Assembly (NCBI RefSeq): GCF_001949145.1 | Contig: NW_019091363.1 | Span: 2,266,902-2,330,901, forward strand | From: Acanthaster planci | Taxonomy: Eukaryota; Echinodermata; Asteroidea; Valvatida; Acanthasteridae | Direction of reading: 5' to 3' | DNA length: 64,000 nt | Part shown: positions 51,545 to 61,993 of the stretch, in pieces | Layout of the letters: each line of letters begins with the position of its first letter | Position numbering within the stretch: the first letter of the stretch is position 1 | The notes under the pieces: model-generated | The model's input: the letters and a program-made list of their open reading frames with translations, nothing else | Databases searched by the model: none | What the model was told of the DNA's origin: nothing | Program-made: the position numbers and the translations under genes

Positions 51545-51552
51545 ATTGTAAG

Positions 51553-52367
51553 CCAGTCTTTATCTAAAACATACAGAATAAGTTTAGCAGTTTCCATTTT
51601 TTACGGAGTTGAAATTCCACACGCAATCTGCATTTACAAAAGATTCTAAAGTCTGCTGTAACCGTTGTTGACGAGAACTGCGTTAGGTCAGCGCGACTGA
51701 ACCCATCGACTGCAGGTAGGTAAATCTTTGTAACCTTCATTCATTTTCGTGCTCACGTATTAAGCACATGAAATGAAAGAAAACGTGTACGGACACCTCG
51801 GAATGATAATGCCACAAGTGAAAGCTTGTAAATTAAATTTGTTTTTGTCCCCCACATCCAGGTAATTCTCTCCATATTACTCAGAGAAGCACATGTGAAA
51901 TTCCGAAATGAGTGTTTATTGGAGTGGTTAAGAAAAAACAAAAATTATACATGTACATGTGATTGGGCGGTCCCCTGTAAAATCCCCATAGGCGGACTGC
52001 GCCACGTATGCGGAAGCTCGCAGCGTGACCGCCTGCTTTCAGGCTCTTGGAACATCTCCGGCCAAAATCATGACCTGCAGATATGAGGATCTGGTGACAA
52101 ATGCAGACGATAAAGTGATGTAATTATTATCACGGGAATCTCTTGATATCGACGAGCACTGCAGCCCCTGGCCTGACTATACAGACGCATTGAGGGGCAA
52201 CAGGGATGGGGGTTATCATTCGGGGCAGAGGTTAGTTCGAGTTGGGTTATATTATAAGACCATTCCAAACTCGTCCGTTTTCGTTTCTTCGTCAGTTGCT
52301 GAACTGGTGGTGACACACACAGAGGCACAACTTCTGGGGCTACGGAAGTGGCTCTAGAACCCCCCCA
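51553..52367. other. Intergenic, no gene recognised
   Basis: No supported feature in this stretch before the minisatellite. Confidence 0.4.
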
Positions 52368-52973
52368 CTGATACCAAGCTGCCCCCTCCCGTACACTGAC
52401 ACCAAGCTGCCCCCCTCCCGTACACTGACACCAAGCNNNNNNNNNNNNNNNNNNNNNNNNNNNNNNNNNNNNNNNNNNNNNNNNNNNNNNNNNNNNNNNN
52501 NNNNNNNNNNNNNNNNNNNNNNNNNNNNNNNNNNNNNNNNNNNNNNNNNNNNNNNNNNNNNNNNNNNNNNNNNNNNNNNNNNNNNNNNNNNNNNNNNNNN
52601 NNNNNNNNNNNNNNNNNNNNNNNNNNNNNNNNNNNNNNNNNNNNNNNNNNNNNNNNNNNNNNNNNNNNNNNNNNNNNNNNNNNNNNNNNNNNNNNNNNNN
52701 NNNNNNNNNNNNNNNNNNNNNNNNNNNNNNNNNNNNNNNNNNNNNNNNNNNNNNNNNNNNNNNNNNNNNNNNNNNNNNNNNNNNNNNNNNNNNNNNNNNN
52801 NNNNNNNNNNNNNNNNNNNNNNNNNNNNNNNNNNNNNNNNNNNNNNNNNNNNNNNNNNNNNNNNNNNNNNNNCTGATACCAAGCTGCCCCCTCCCGTACA
52901 CTGATACCAAGCTGCCCCCTCCCGTACACTGATACCAAGCTGCCCCCCCTCCCGTACACTGATACCAAACTGC
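52368..52973. repeat. 28-bp minisatellite containing an assembly gap
   Basis: The unit is CTGATACCAAGCTGCCCCCT followed by CCCGTACA, 28 bp, with copies of 29 and 30 bp through a variable C run and a T/C change in GATACC/GACACC. Two full units and a partial lie on the left (52368-52436), and three full units and a partial on the right (52873-52973). Between them is an N run of 436 bases that begins and ends within the array. Frames read through the Ns are artefacts. Confidence 0.92.
52437..52872. other. Assembly gap (436 N)
   Basis: A run of undetermined bases inside the minisatellite. If its size is real it would hold about 15-16 more units, but gap lengths of this kind are often estimates. 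Confidence 0.98.
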
Positions 52974-53922
52974 AAAGTTCTCCCATACTCTATTAATTAA
53001 CAGTATGGTAGTTCAAGTGGGCCGGCTTACAACAAGCATTCCCTCATCTTTCCATATTGTTTTCCAGTAAAACTTATCACACCAGTTTGGAGGTAAAACC
53101 AACTGAAGTGATCTCAGAGAAGAGACTTGATGTAAAACACATTCAACTGCGTGGGTTTAATTTACATGTACTTCATGCACTAACCTTGAGGGATACAATA
53201 CACATTACATTTAATTTGCATAAATATATCAAGTCATTTCCATAACACTGGAGGCAGCCGCTACATAGAATCTCCATAAAATCAAAGCAATGTTACTTAA
53301 AGATAAAACCATGTTATTCCCTTAATAGGCAGCTGAATAGGACTCACTGAACGGTGATTACAAAATGTTTTTAAAAAACTATGTATAGTACATGTACATG
53401 TGCTTTACAAAATACAAATTCTGCAAGTTGGGACAAGATTTAAAACATCAGTGTTGGCAAGTCGTCCAAACTTCAATAAATCGTGGCTGTACATTTTTCA
53501 TCCAGGACGCCACGAACGTTGTTCAACGTCAGGAAACTGTTGCACAGGAATTAACAGTGCCTTCGATTTCCCCGCGCTTACCATTCAAGGTTGACTGCGT
53601 TCGATTTCGGCACTCACGTCTTCTCGTGACTCAGCCCCCCTGGCCCAAGTATTAAACCCGGCTATTTGAGAAGTATCCCACAATACAATGCGAACACATG
53701 GCGGCTTAGTCGAATGATGCCAAGGCAAAATTGGCACCGTTGCGAGGGAAAAGTGACACCTTTGTAAACGATTAACAACCGAGTGACAGCTCGGTTGAAA
53801 TTAAGTATAAGTTACGTGATGGAAAGTCTGGAATGTGTGTTTGGATGTCATTGCTTCCGACGTTTTGAATTCATTTTGCATGCGTTGCGTCACCTCTTTG
53901 GTCCAGTTGTGGCCACTGCTCT

Positions 53923-54157
53923 CTACACTGGATAAGCAGCTCTGCTCTGCGAATTTGAAGCGACTGCGCGGCCATCTTCGGTTATTCAATACAATGGCAT
54001 TTTCCAAGTCACCAGATTTAGCGCCGTGCATGAATGCACTTTAGTGAATGGACTGAAGTTGGAGGCCATTGCACTGAATATCCTAAGATGGCCGCACGGT
54101 CACTTCAATTCACACATAGGCAGTGACATGTACTGCTGAGCAGCCTATCCAGTGTAT
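53923..54157. repeat. Large imperfect inverted repeat (foldback or palindromic MITE)
   Basis: The left arm at 53923-53998 and the right arm at 54065-54157 are inverse copies with about 66 bases between. Matching blocks are CTACACTGGATA with TATCCAGTGTAT, GAATTTGAAGCGACTG with its inverse near 54095-54112, GCGGCCATCTT with AAGATGGCCGC, and TATTCA with TGAATA followed by CAATGGC and GCCATTG. The right arm has about 15 extra bases. Each arm carries AAGATGGCCGC, similar to the YY1 site. No transposase or target-site duplication was found. Confidence 0.7.
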
Positions 54158-55705
54158 AGATATCAGGGAGTTGGGGCACCTTGGATAACCCGCAATTGTT
54201 TGTTACCACAGACTGTGCAAGCCCGTCGAATCCTGCGACGACACCACGGGTAATTGCGGGGAAGTAATTGAACGCAGTGTGCTTTAAGTTAGGCAACATC
54301 ATTCACACAAGACAGTCTCGGAATGTTTCTATGCACTGAAAGGAGTGTGTTGATATTCTACCTCTGCAGTGTTGGGTTAACAAGAACAGACGCTTTAATG
54401 CACGTGTAAGTGCTTTAATTTCTTGTTTAGCTCCGTTTACAATTGAAATTGAAACTGTCAACTTCTACAACTCGAAAGTACGTTGTATTAGGAGCACTGT
54501 TCATGCCAAAAGTCACTAGTTTTACAGCACTATGTATGAAGAGATTTCATACCATACATTAGAACCCCGTTTCATTCTGGTTATCGTACAACTAAAGATT
54601 TTGCTCTGTTATGATACATTCAAAGTACCATTCGTCAAGAATAATTCGCAACTCAACCATCTAAATGTCAAAGAAATCTATCAAACATCTAAATTCTACG
54701 TTCACTTTCATATTGAGCAAAAGCGTGAAATAAATACGATTAAACCAACGATAAAAGGCTGTATGAAGGATAAATATATGTTTCGTCAACTATCATGGCT
54801 TTTTACAAAAAATTATAATTCATAATATGTAATGGCCAATGGCTATTTTACTTAATTTGTTACAACCCGTAACCCTTCACAATAGTTTGATGGCATTGTA
54901 TTTTGTGCTCAATATATTATTCAAGACTTTCGTGGCATTAAAAAGAGTCACTTCAAGAAAATCTTTAAAAAAATATTTAAAAAAGAGTTCCCCATAGCCT
55001 GCTAGAAGATACCAGACTTGTATTATTGCTTTTCACGTCATCAAATTGCAGACAATTTAAGTACATCAAAATGATAACAGTTTCAAAACTTTAAGAAAGC
55101 ATAGCAAGATAATGCATTGATGAATTTTTAATACAAAGCATCCTCTGTCTCTGAAGCATCTGTACAACTTAAGCTTTATGAATCGAACTGTTTGTGAAGG
55201 GGCTCAGCATACACAAGCCGCACTAACTGCACTGTAATTACAATGGCAACTTTCTCTACATTTTGACAAACGAGATGTCAATTTCATATATTTTGGTTAT
55301 GCAAAACTAGAATATCAGCCCACATGTGTGGGATCCATTATGACCGGTTCATGGTTCGGTTCGGTTCGGTGTATGTAAGTTATTCGATTTGACAAGCAAT
55401 TTTTTTTTCTCCTCAAGAGTCCTAAAGGAAAAAATGGAGGTCAGCTTTCACATTAAAACAAGAGATAATGGTCTTGATGTGAAAAGCCGTTTCACAAAAA
55501 TAATATCGCACATGAGATGTTGACTGTATCCATGCATATACACGAACAATGTTATCCACAAAAGGAGAAGTACAGAAATCAATACAAATTCCAGGCAGCA
55601 TTCAGTCGGTGAAATTACTGACTTATTCAAACCGAAGTAATTTGGTTCTTTGACGCTTGAAGTAAAACTTTATACAACCGAAACAAATCACTACAACTCT
55701 TTTTA
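54158..55705. other. Intergenic, no gene recognised
   Basis: AT-rich. The 97-residue frame at 54532-54825 is Lys/Ile/Tyr-rich, without motif, and follows base composition. A short GGTTC repeat lies at about 55351-55367. Confidence 0.4.
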
Positions 55706-55710
55706 TCATA

Positions 55711-55904
55711 GACACCGTTTTACGGTGTATAATTTAGATCGAACGTTTTTGTATAGAAAATATCTGGACTGCGTGCATTTTCATGCTAACAGGCTACAAA
55801 ACTAACGAATACTACAAAATTTTTGCAGATAAGTAATATTACCTTAAATAATAGCTGAAACATAGTTGTATTTTACAGACACTGTATTTTACAGTGTATT
55901 TTAG
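55711..55904. repeat. Two copies of a short palindromic motif
   Basis: GACACCGTTTTACGGTGTAT at 55711-55730 and GACACTGTATTTTACAGTG from 55878 are both hairpins followed by TTTAGA. The C-G pair of the first copy is a T-A pair in the second, so the palindrome is kept although the bases changed. They may be ends of a small transposon relic. Confidence 0.4.
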
Positions 55905-56315
55905 ACAGTCAAAGAAAACATGCGTGTACAAGCAATGGCGCAAATTATAATGCAATGAATTCGAAAATCTCGTTTAAAGAAACCGGAGTCTGATGTCCTC
56001 ACTTAATGTTCAAGTTCTGCCGAGACATGTTCCTCCACTTTTATATTTTCAAGGACAGAAGGCACTGTAAGTTTTCTGGTCTGGCAAACACAAATAACTT
56101 CACGTTGTTAGTGATCTGAGCGTGCTGGCAAACATCCATTATGCATTCAAAGACAGACAAATCTGCAGTTTAGCGCGTCTCAACCAAGTTCAGTGAGTCT
56201 TTTAATATGAAAGATGCAAAAAAAGTACTTGTTGAAGAAATAAAAAAATCTGAATTTCAGGAGCAACTAAAATGAAGTAAGTTCACCGTTCACTCTGTCG
56301 CCCCAAACCATACTC

Positions 56316-56321
56316 TTTATT
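56316..56321 (-). terminator. Candidate polyadenylation signal of the formin gene
   Basis: TTTATT on the plus strand is AATAAA on the minus strand, about 560 bases downstream of the stop codon of the FHDC1-like gene. It is plausible in position but unproven. Confidence 0.3.
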
Positions 56322-56876
56322 GCTTTAACACGCCCATTCTGCTTATTGAGGTAATATTTATAGTATTTCCCTATTCATAAACTCTTCTAGTGCTTCTGGC
56401 GGAAGCTCTCTCAGTCAGAAGTTGACGACAGAAGATTCCAACAAACCTGTAAACTCAATCCTTGGTGATTAGAATTCAACGGAGAAAGTTCTACACACTG
56501 TGTCACGTAAAGACTGCAGAAATGCTAAATGGTGATTTCCTTTTTGTCTCCACCAGCACTGCACGTTCAAAAATATTCTATCCCAAATTACACTTGGATT
56601 TGAAGATGGATTTAAAACAGAAACTCAGGGCGTGGGAAAAATCACCCTCACAGAACTGCTCGAGAAAGTGAAATTCGAGAAACAAAGGACCTGGAGGTTA
56701 ATACTTCCTTCAGAGTTTTTCAAGTAATTACCCCCCCTTAAAAAGTAGACATCTTACGACAAAAATGCGTATCTATCTATCTTCTACAAGTAGGCCATCT
56801 CTCTTGAACACAGTTGCTGACAGAAACTCTGAAATGATTTCAGACTTATCATCACCACAACATTCACTTTCATGTT

Positions 56877-59800
56877 CTATCTGAAAACTGGTTTCTTACT
56901 TGTACTGCTGCCATTTCTCCCTTTGGTAGAGGGCGCTTTAGGCTGGGAGGCTTTCCTCCCCAAGGAGGCTGTCCTTTTCACTTTTGCTGAGGAACTTGGC
57001 ACTTCACTGAGAGATGGAGTGTTGCCGTCTGTTCCAGCGTCATGTGACGAGTCCCCGCCCTTCTCCCCCTTCCGTCTAAGTTTGTGAATTACCTGACTCA
57101 GTTTTCCTTTACTTGATTTCTTGACATGGTCACTGTCTACTGGTCCACGCTTTCGGATTTCCGGTGGGAGGGAGGCCGTAGATTTTCCACGACTCAACCT
57201 GCTACTAGAGTCTGACTCATCCGCTGAGTCTTCTGAGACTGATGCAGGGACTGGTTTGAGATGGGAATACAAGGATGACATGCGGGGCACGTGTCTGTTC
57301 TCGTTGCTTGCTGAGCTGTTCTCCTCCTGGGCCGATGTGCCATCTTGGGACACTTCCCCTAAGGAGAAAAAGCTCACGCTTTGAGCCTCACTGCCTCTGT
57401 CGTTGGCTTGTTCATCTAAACTTACTGAAACCACGGTGGCATCCACTGCTTGCACGGTATTCTCAGAAGTATCCAATGATGCCTGAGTCGCAGAGATGCT
57501 GGAATGTAACTTTGAGCCTTGCATCCCACTCGGTGCTGTGGTTGAGGAGGCTGGTTCCAGCTCACTCAGGCCAAATGTGGCACTGCCCATTTTCAATGGG
57601 CTTTTTGTCACTGATGCCGCCTGTGCCGATCTTGGTGACTGGGCTCCCACTCTGCTGCTGGCAGATGGAAGAGTTTTAGACGGCGAACTGACGGGTTTTC
57701 TTGTCGCCGACTGTGATTGGAAGCTATTTGATTTTTTAACAGAGGATCCCCTTGGTGTAACTGACGAGGCGGATGTGTTTAGTTTTGAACGGCCAGCAGG
57801 CTTAGGTGAAGGAGTGCTGGAAGTTGGTCTTTTATTGTCTGTTACTGTTTTACTGCCCATGTTTGGTTTGGAGTCAATTCCAGTTACTGCTTTGCTAGGT
57901 GATAAACGACCTGATGATCTCATTTCAGTAGGCCTATTAGAAGGGTTTTTGTTTGCAAACGGGAGTGTGCGCCGCTCAGGTGCTGAACGGACAAAGGGCC
58001 CAGCCCTTGTAACAGTTGATCTCGCTGAAGAGCTGCCACAATTCACAGGTTTAGTCGTCGATGGTGTCGTCCTGGAACCAGTGCTTTTGACGCTACTGGT
58101 TGAGTTGGTGGACCTCACACTGGAGGACCGAGGTTTACGCTCTTGTCGAGAGTCCGTACTGCATGACGACGTTGTGGAATTCGATCTGCTGACGCGTGTC
58201 GTCAATGATTTGGTACCTCTTGGTGAGTGCAGGTTTCTGCCATACCCTGAGGATCTTAGGGATGAGTTGCTCGCAGTTGACACTGAGGAAGAGTTGCTGT
58301 GAGAAGACTCGCGCCTGTGTCGGGTCTCTGAAGTTTCTGACATTGGGAGGGACTCAGCACTTCTACCTCTTTGCAAACTTTTGGATGCTGAGGATGACTG
58401 AGCTAATGGTGACTTTACTGGTAGATTACGAGAGTTTTTCCTTACTCGAGGACTCGATCTTGGCAACGACTCACTGACATGAGCTCTCACTGATGTGTTT
58501 TTCCCCGGTGACACCCTTGATGCTGTGTTTGTCAGTCTCGGGGTTATCTTGCCCGTATTTGTCATAGCAGTGGGGCGAGTCAGTGGAGTAGCTTTTTTAA
58601 CACTACCACTTTTGGCTGAGGGTTTTTTAGGGGATGTGGAAGATGTTGAGGATGGAATTTCATTGGCATTCTCATCACTTTTCGTTTGGATTGAATCCCC
58701 ATTAATGTTCTTGGCTGTCCCAGGATATCTTGATTTTTTCTCGGCGAGTGCCTCAGATGCGGTACGTGCCGGAGGCTTGTCTTTAAGAACGTAAACGTCA
58801 TCATCTGTTATTTTGTACACTGTCTCAGTGGCATGGGTTTCCACCGAAGATACCGTCACTTTAGTCTCTTGGGATGCTACTTCTTGACTGCTCGCTGTTT
58901 CAATGTCCTCAACCTCCAGATCATCTTGGACTTCTGTTGAGGTTCTGATGTCAAGCAGGTCTCGCCGAATTTCGACTTGTTTTCGATCGATCGAAGCCCA
59001 AGTTTCCTCTTCATTGAACGCTTCAGCCAATGCCTGTTTCTGCCTGAATTTTGCTCGAAGGGCTTCTAAACCTTTCATCCTTGACAAGTCTGATGATATT
59101 TTCCTTGGAGAGCTTGGGTCATCATCGCTGTCCTCGACACCAGCCATTATTTTTTCAATCGTCCGGCGCTCCTGGCGGATTTTCAGGCTATAAGACTCGG
59201 CATAAGATTCCAACCCTTTGGCTAACCCTGCTTCAATGGGTCTATCCAAGAAAACAGTGCTTTCGTGATCTTCATAAAGACTGGAAGCTCGTCTTTTATC
59301 TGTTCGCTCCTCTTTGTTTTTAGGAGTGTCCCACTTAAAGCTACCTGTTCTCCACCTGGAATATCGCTGCTTTTGCATCCTGTCTACATCAGATGTGTCA
59401 TCATCCCTGGAACGATTCTTCTCCCGGGATGACAACTGTGACTCAACAGTATCAAGAGCTGCTTCGACATCCACTGCCTGGACTTTGCTTTGCCAAGTGG
59501 GTGTCTTTTCTTCGACCGAACTGCCTCCATCAGTTTCATCCTGCGACAAGGTGGTTGTGGGAGACCCATTCTCGCTTTCACGTGCAGCAGCTTCCCTCAA
59601 CCCTTGTGCCGCTTTCCTCACATCCTCGACACTGAACTCACTTTGGCTTCGGCGGAGAGGTCGTCTGCGTGGTGGGGCACCCTCTGTCGATACTCTGGAG
59701 CTTGTCACAGCTCTCGGCTTGGGCATTTCGCGTTGTAATGTTGAAATTTGTTCAGATGGTGCTGTAGAGCTCTCAGCTATTGGACTGGCCTGGTGCTCAG

Positions 59801-60764
59801 CTGAGGCTGAATCCACAACGTTGCTGTATTTAGCAATACGGTCCTTCCTAATTTCTGCACTTGCACTGTCAGAACTCTGTTTGACAGGAGTGCTCTGAAG
59901 TACATGGTCAATGTCTGATGTTGATATTTCACTACGGGTTCGGCGGTTTAATTTAAAAGGTTCTGTTGGATTTCTGGCATCATCTCCTCGCATGAGTTCT
60001 CGAATCCGCTCTTTTTCTTTACTAAGGGAGTGAGATGGAGTGCTCGGCTTGTATGACTCGGCAATTTCTGTCTGTTCAACATTCAGCTTGTTTCGTCTAG
60101 CCAGCGTTGGTGATTGGCTGGGTGAGTCCTGTCGCTCACGCGAGTCGCTGGCTATAAAATCCAGGTTGTTTTTCTTTGTTCGCCTTCCACTCCGTCGCAA
60201 ACTGCCGTCTTTTTTGAAGTTCTCAAATTGTGCCAGAGCATCATCATCATTACCCTGGACTAGCATGTCGAACAGAGAGTCATCGTCCGCAGACAGGGGA
60301 CGAGGACCTGCTGCTTGTGATCTCTGACGTCTCACAATCACAGGGTTATCAGGTGCATCCTCTCCAAATGTGCTTTGCCTGTTGTCAGCATGGAGCGTCC
60401 CATCAGATGTCTGGTTGATTGACTCAGCAGCATTCTCTGAAATGGCATTCAGGTTCTGTTCAAATTTCTGCTTAGATCTTCTAATTGGGGTGCTCCTGGT
60501 GATCACTGCCGGTTGATCGTCTTCGGGACATGGGGACTGGGGCTGACTGCTGTCCACGTCAGGCTTGGTCTTTGGATGGGAGAAACCGCCCTTGATTCTC
60601 CCCAGTAACTTATCCACAATGGAACTGGTTTCTTTCCCACCAGGTAGGCTTTGGCTTCGTGGAGTCTTTGCCTTGCCATCCTTCCGGCGCTGGGATTTTT
60701 GATCTTCACTACGTTGTCTTCTCTGTTCCATCTTAATTTCCTGCATTCGCCGCGTTTCATTTTC
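56877..60764 (-). CDS. FHDC1: FHDC1-like formin, terminal exon: 1,295-residue C-terminal tail
   Basis: This exon encodes everything after the FH2 domain of a formin most like FH2 domain-containing protein 1. That family acts on actin filaments and, through its tail in vertebrates, on microtubules and the Golgi. The acceptor is TTCCTTTCAG at 60765; the frame continues without break to TAG at 56877. The first 40 residues are a charged helix (starting ENETRRMQEI) that continues the end of the FH2 domain. Then come SLPGGKE (about 39-45), an acidic patch with LFDMLVQGNDDD (about 164-175), GSLRRSGRR (187-195), KLNRRTRSE (271-279), and a long Ser/Thr/Arg/Lys-rich disordered part, densest at roughly 750-1000. 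It ends in a basic segment with KLSQVIHKLRRKGEK and KKPVFR. No DAD or WH2 motif was recognised, which favours FHDC1 over INF2. The tail is much longer than the roughly 600 residues I recall for vertebrate FHDC1. Residues upstream of 60764 in the same frame are intronic. Confidence 0.85.
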   Translation of the reverse strand, partial: ENETRRMQEIKMEQRRQRSEDQKSQRRKDGKAKTPRSQSLPGGKETSSIVDKLLGRIKGGFSHPKTKPDVDSSQPQSPCPEDDQPAVITRSTPIRRSKQKFEQNLNAISENAAESINQTSDGTLHADNRQSTFGEDAPDNPVIVRRQRSQAAGPRPLSADDDSLFDMLVQGNDDDALAQFENFKKDGSLRRSGRRTKKNNLDFIASDSRERQDSPSQSPTLARRNKLNVEQTEIAESYKPSTPSHSLSKEKERIRELMRGDDARNPTEPFKLNRRTRSEISTSDIDHVLQSTPVKQSSDSASAEIRKDRIAKYSNVVDSASAEHQASPIAESSTAPSEQISTLQREMPKPRAVTSSRVSTEGAPPRRRPLRRSQSEFSVEDVRKAAQGLREAAARESENGSPTTTLSQDETDGGSSVEEKTPTWQSKVQAVDVEAALDTVESQLSSREKNRSRDDDTSDVDRMQKQRYSRWRTGSFKWDTPKNKEERTDKRRASSLYEDHESTVFLDRPIEAGLAKGLESYAESYSLKIRQERRTIEKIMAGVEDSDDDPSSPRKISSDLSRMKGLEALRAKFRQKQALAEAFNEEETWASIDRKQVEIRRDLLDIRTSTEVQDDLEVEDIETASSQEVASQETKVTVSSVETHATETVYKITDDDVYVLKDKPPARTASEALAEKKSRYPGTAKNINGDSIQTKSDENANEIPSSTSSTSPKKPSAKSGSVKKATPLTRPTAMTNTGKITPRLTNTASRVSPGKNTSVRAHVSESLPRSSPRVRKNSRNLPVKSPLAQSSSASKSLQRGRSAESLPMSETSETRHRRESSHSNSSSVSTASNSSLRSSGYGRNLHSPRGTKSLTTRVSRSNSTTSSCSTDSRQERKPRSSSVRSTNSTSSVKSTGSRTTPSTTKPVNCGSSSARSTVTRAGPFVRSAPERRTLPFANKNPSNRPTEMRSSGRLSPSKAVTGIDSKPNMGSKTVTDNKRPTSSTPSPKPAGRSKLNTSASSVTPRGSSVKKSNSFQSQSATRKPVSSPSKTLPSASSRVGAQSPRSAQAASVTKSPLKMGSATFGLSELEPASSTTAPSGMQGSKLHSSISATQASLDTSENTVQAVDATVVSVSLDEQANDRGSEAQSVSFFSLGEVSQDGTSAQEENSSASNENRHVPRMSSLYSHLKPVPASVSEDSADESDSSSRLSRGKSTASLPPEIRKRGPVDSDHVKKSSKGKLSQVIHKLRRKGEKGGDSSHDAGTDGNTPSLSEVPSSSAKVKRTASLGRKASQPKAPSTKGRNGSSTSKKPVFR

Positions 60765-61039
60765 CTGAAAGGAATAGAGACAAAAATAATTTTTTACCAT
60801 ACAAACTTCTCAACAACATCAAGATCCTTAAGTGCCTCAAAGAATGCATTGCTGCTGATAGAGTACATGCAGTAAGTTATCTTAACTTTGTCGAAGTCCT
60901 TCCAAATGCAAACCATTCCATCGGCCCACAATTATAAGCAGTTGAAGAGTCAGTTATCAGGACAAGGTATATGAGATCTCTAAATGTTACCTCGGACAAT
61001 TCTTTGCAGTAGAATGCATGCAATATAGCTAGCTTTTTC

Positions 61040-61210
61040 AGGGGTGTGAGTGGCAACTTAAAATTAAAGCTGAAAACAGCTAGCAAAAAGCTGAATTGTA
61101 AAAAGTTCCCATACTTTTGTATAGACCGGGTGTAAAAACAGCTGAAATTCAGGGTCAACATCTAAACAAAAAAGCTCAAATCAGCTGAAATGCTGAATTC
61201 TCACACCCCT
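61040..61210. mobile_element. hAT-like MITE in a formin intron
   Basis: A 171-bp element with terminal inverted repeats AGGGGTGTGAG / CTCACACCCCT. Flanks GCTTTTTC (61032-61039) and GCTTTTTG (61211-61218) match at 7 of 8 bases, fitting a hAT-type 8-bp target-site duplication. If C at 61039 is counted, the end reads CAGGGGTG, another common hAT terminus. The interior has repeated AGCTGAA motifs on both strands and no transposase. It lies in the intron before the terminal exon. Confidence 0.7.
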
Positions 61211-61418
61211 GCTTTTTGATGGGGCATTATTACGCTCAATATAAATACTAATTCAAACAATTGGCGATAACACTAAGTTAGTTATAATGTCATTGTTAAA
61301 AGCTGCATGGCATACGGCTAATCAACACTCATAACCCAAGCAATCACAAAAATCTGACAGTTTTTGTAGAAGAGAAAACCTGCAATTCATATGTCTAGAA
61401 TCCTGTCAAGCTACTTAC

Positions 61419-61583
61419 TGCTACAGCTTTCTTGAACTTCTCACAGAAAATCTTGAAGGTGATGATGCACTCCTCCAGTTTGAAGGTGTTGGTATCCTCG
61501 CAGAAATACTCTGCAATTTCGATTCTCTTCTTTTCAACAAAGGCCAGCATCTGCCGCACCTCCGTGATATCATCTTCGGCCGT
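61419..61583 (-). CDS. FHDC1: FHDC1-like formin, exon: C-terminal end of FH2 domain
   Basis: 55 codons, phase 0 at both ends, from TAEDDITEVR to FKKAVA. The acceptor is CTTGTAG (61584-61590) and the donor GTAAGTAG (61411-61418). The block EYFCEDTNTFKLEECIITFK followed by IFCEKFKKAV is the conserved last helix region of FH2 domains, where the post region contacts the lasso of the partner subunit. The YFCED...LEEC pattern is closest to FHDC1/INF2-type formins. Confidence 0.9.
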
Positions 61584-61993
61584 CTACAAGACACATACAG
61601 AAGAAGAAGACATTCAAATAAAACACCTTAGGGAGAAAATAAGAGCATGATGGCCAACGTTTTTGTTAAGCACACCATAATTGAAACCAGTTAACTCTTT
61701 CTAAAAAAGGCAGGTGTAACTTCTCTAAGAAAACGGTAGCAAGCAAGATCACATGGCATTCAAGTCAAATGAAGGGAAAGATACTAGAAATACGGGTAAA
61801 AGGAGAGTTCTCCTTTAAAAAAAAAGATCAAGGAGAGACACCTCAGTGGGAAGATTACCTTCTCAACTCCCTTTGAATGACAAGTTTTGTCCAAAACTGT
61901 CAGGCTATCTTATAATTTCGGTTTGACATGTGCAAATACTTCCTTCTAGTTGCTTACACTTCTGTATACTCTACAAACTGTATGCCATCTCAC

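Noticed and set aside
52068-52986. Three minus-strand frames of 210-280 residues
   Set aside because: They consist mostly of the N gap and minisatellite read in three frames; an assembly and repeat artefact.
57496-58302. 268-residue plus-strand frame as a gene
   Set aside because: Antisense to the formin tail; its hydrophobic, acidic composition is what Ser/Arg-rich codons give when read on the other strand.
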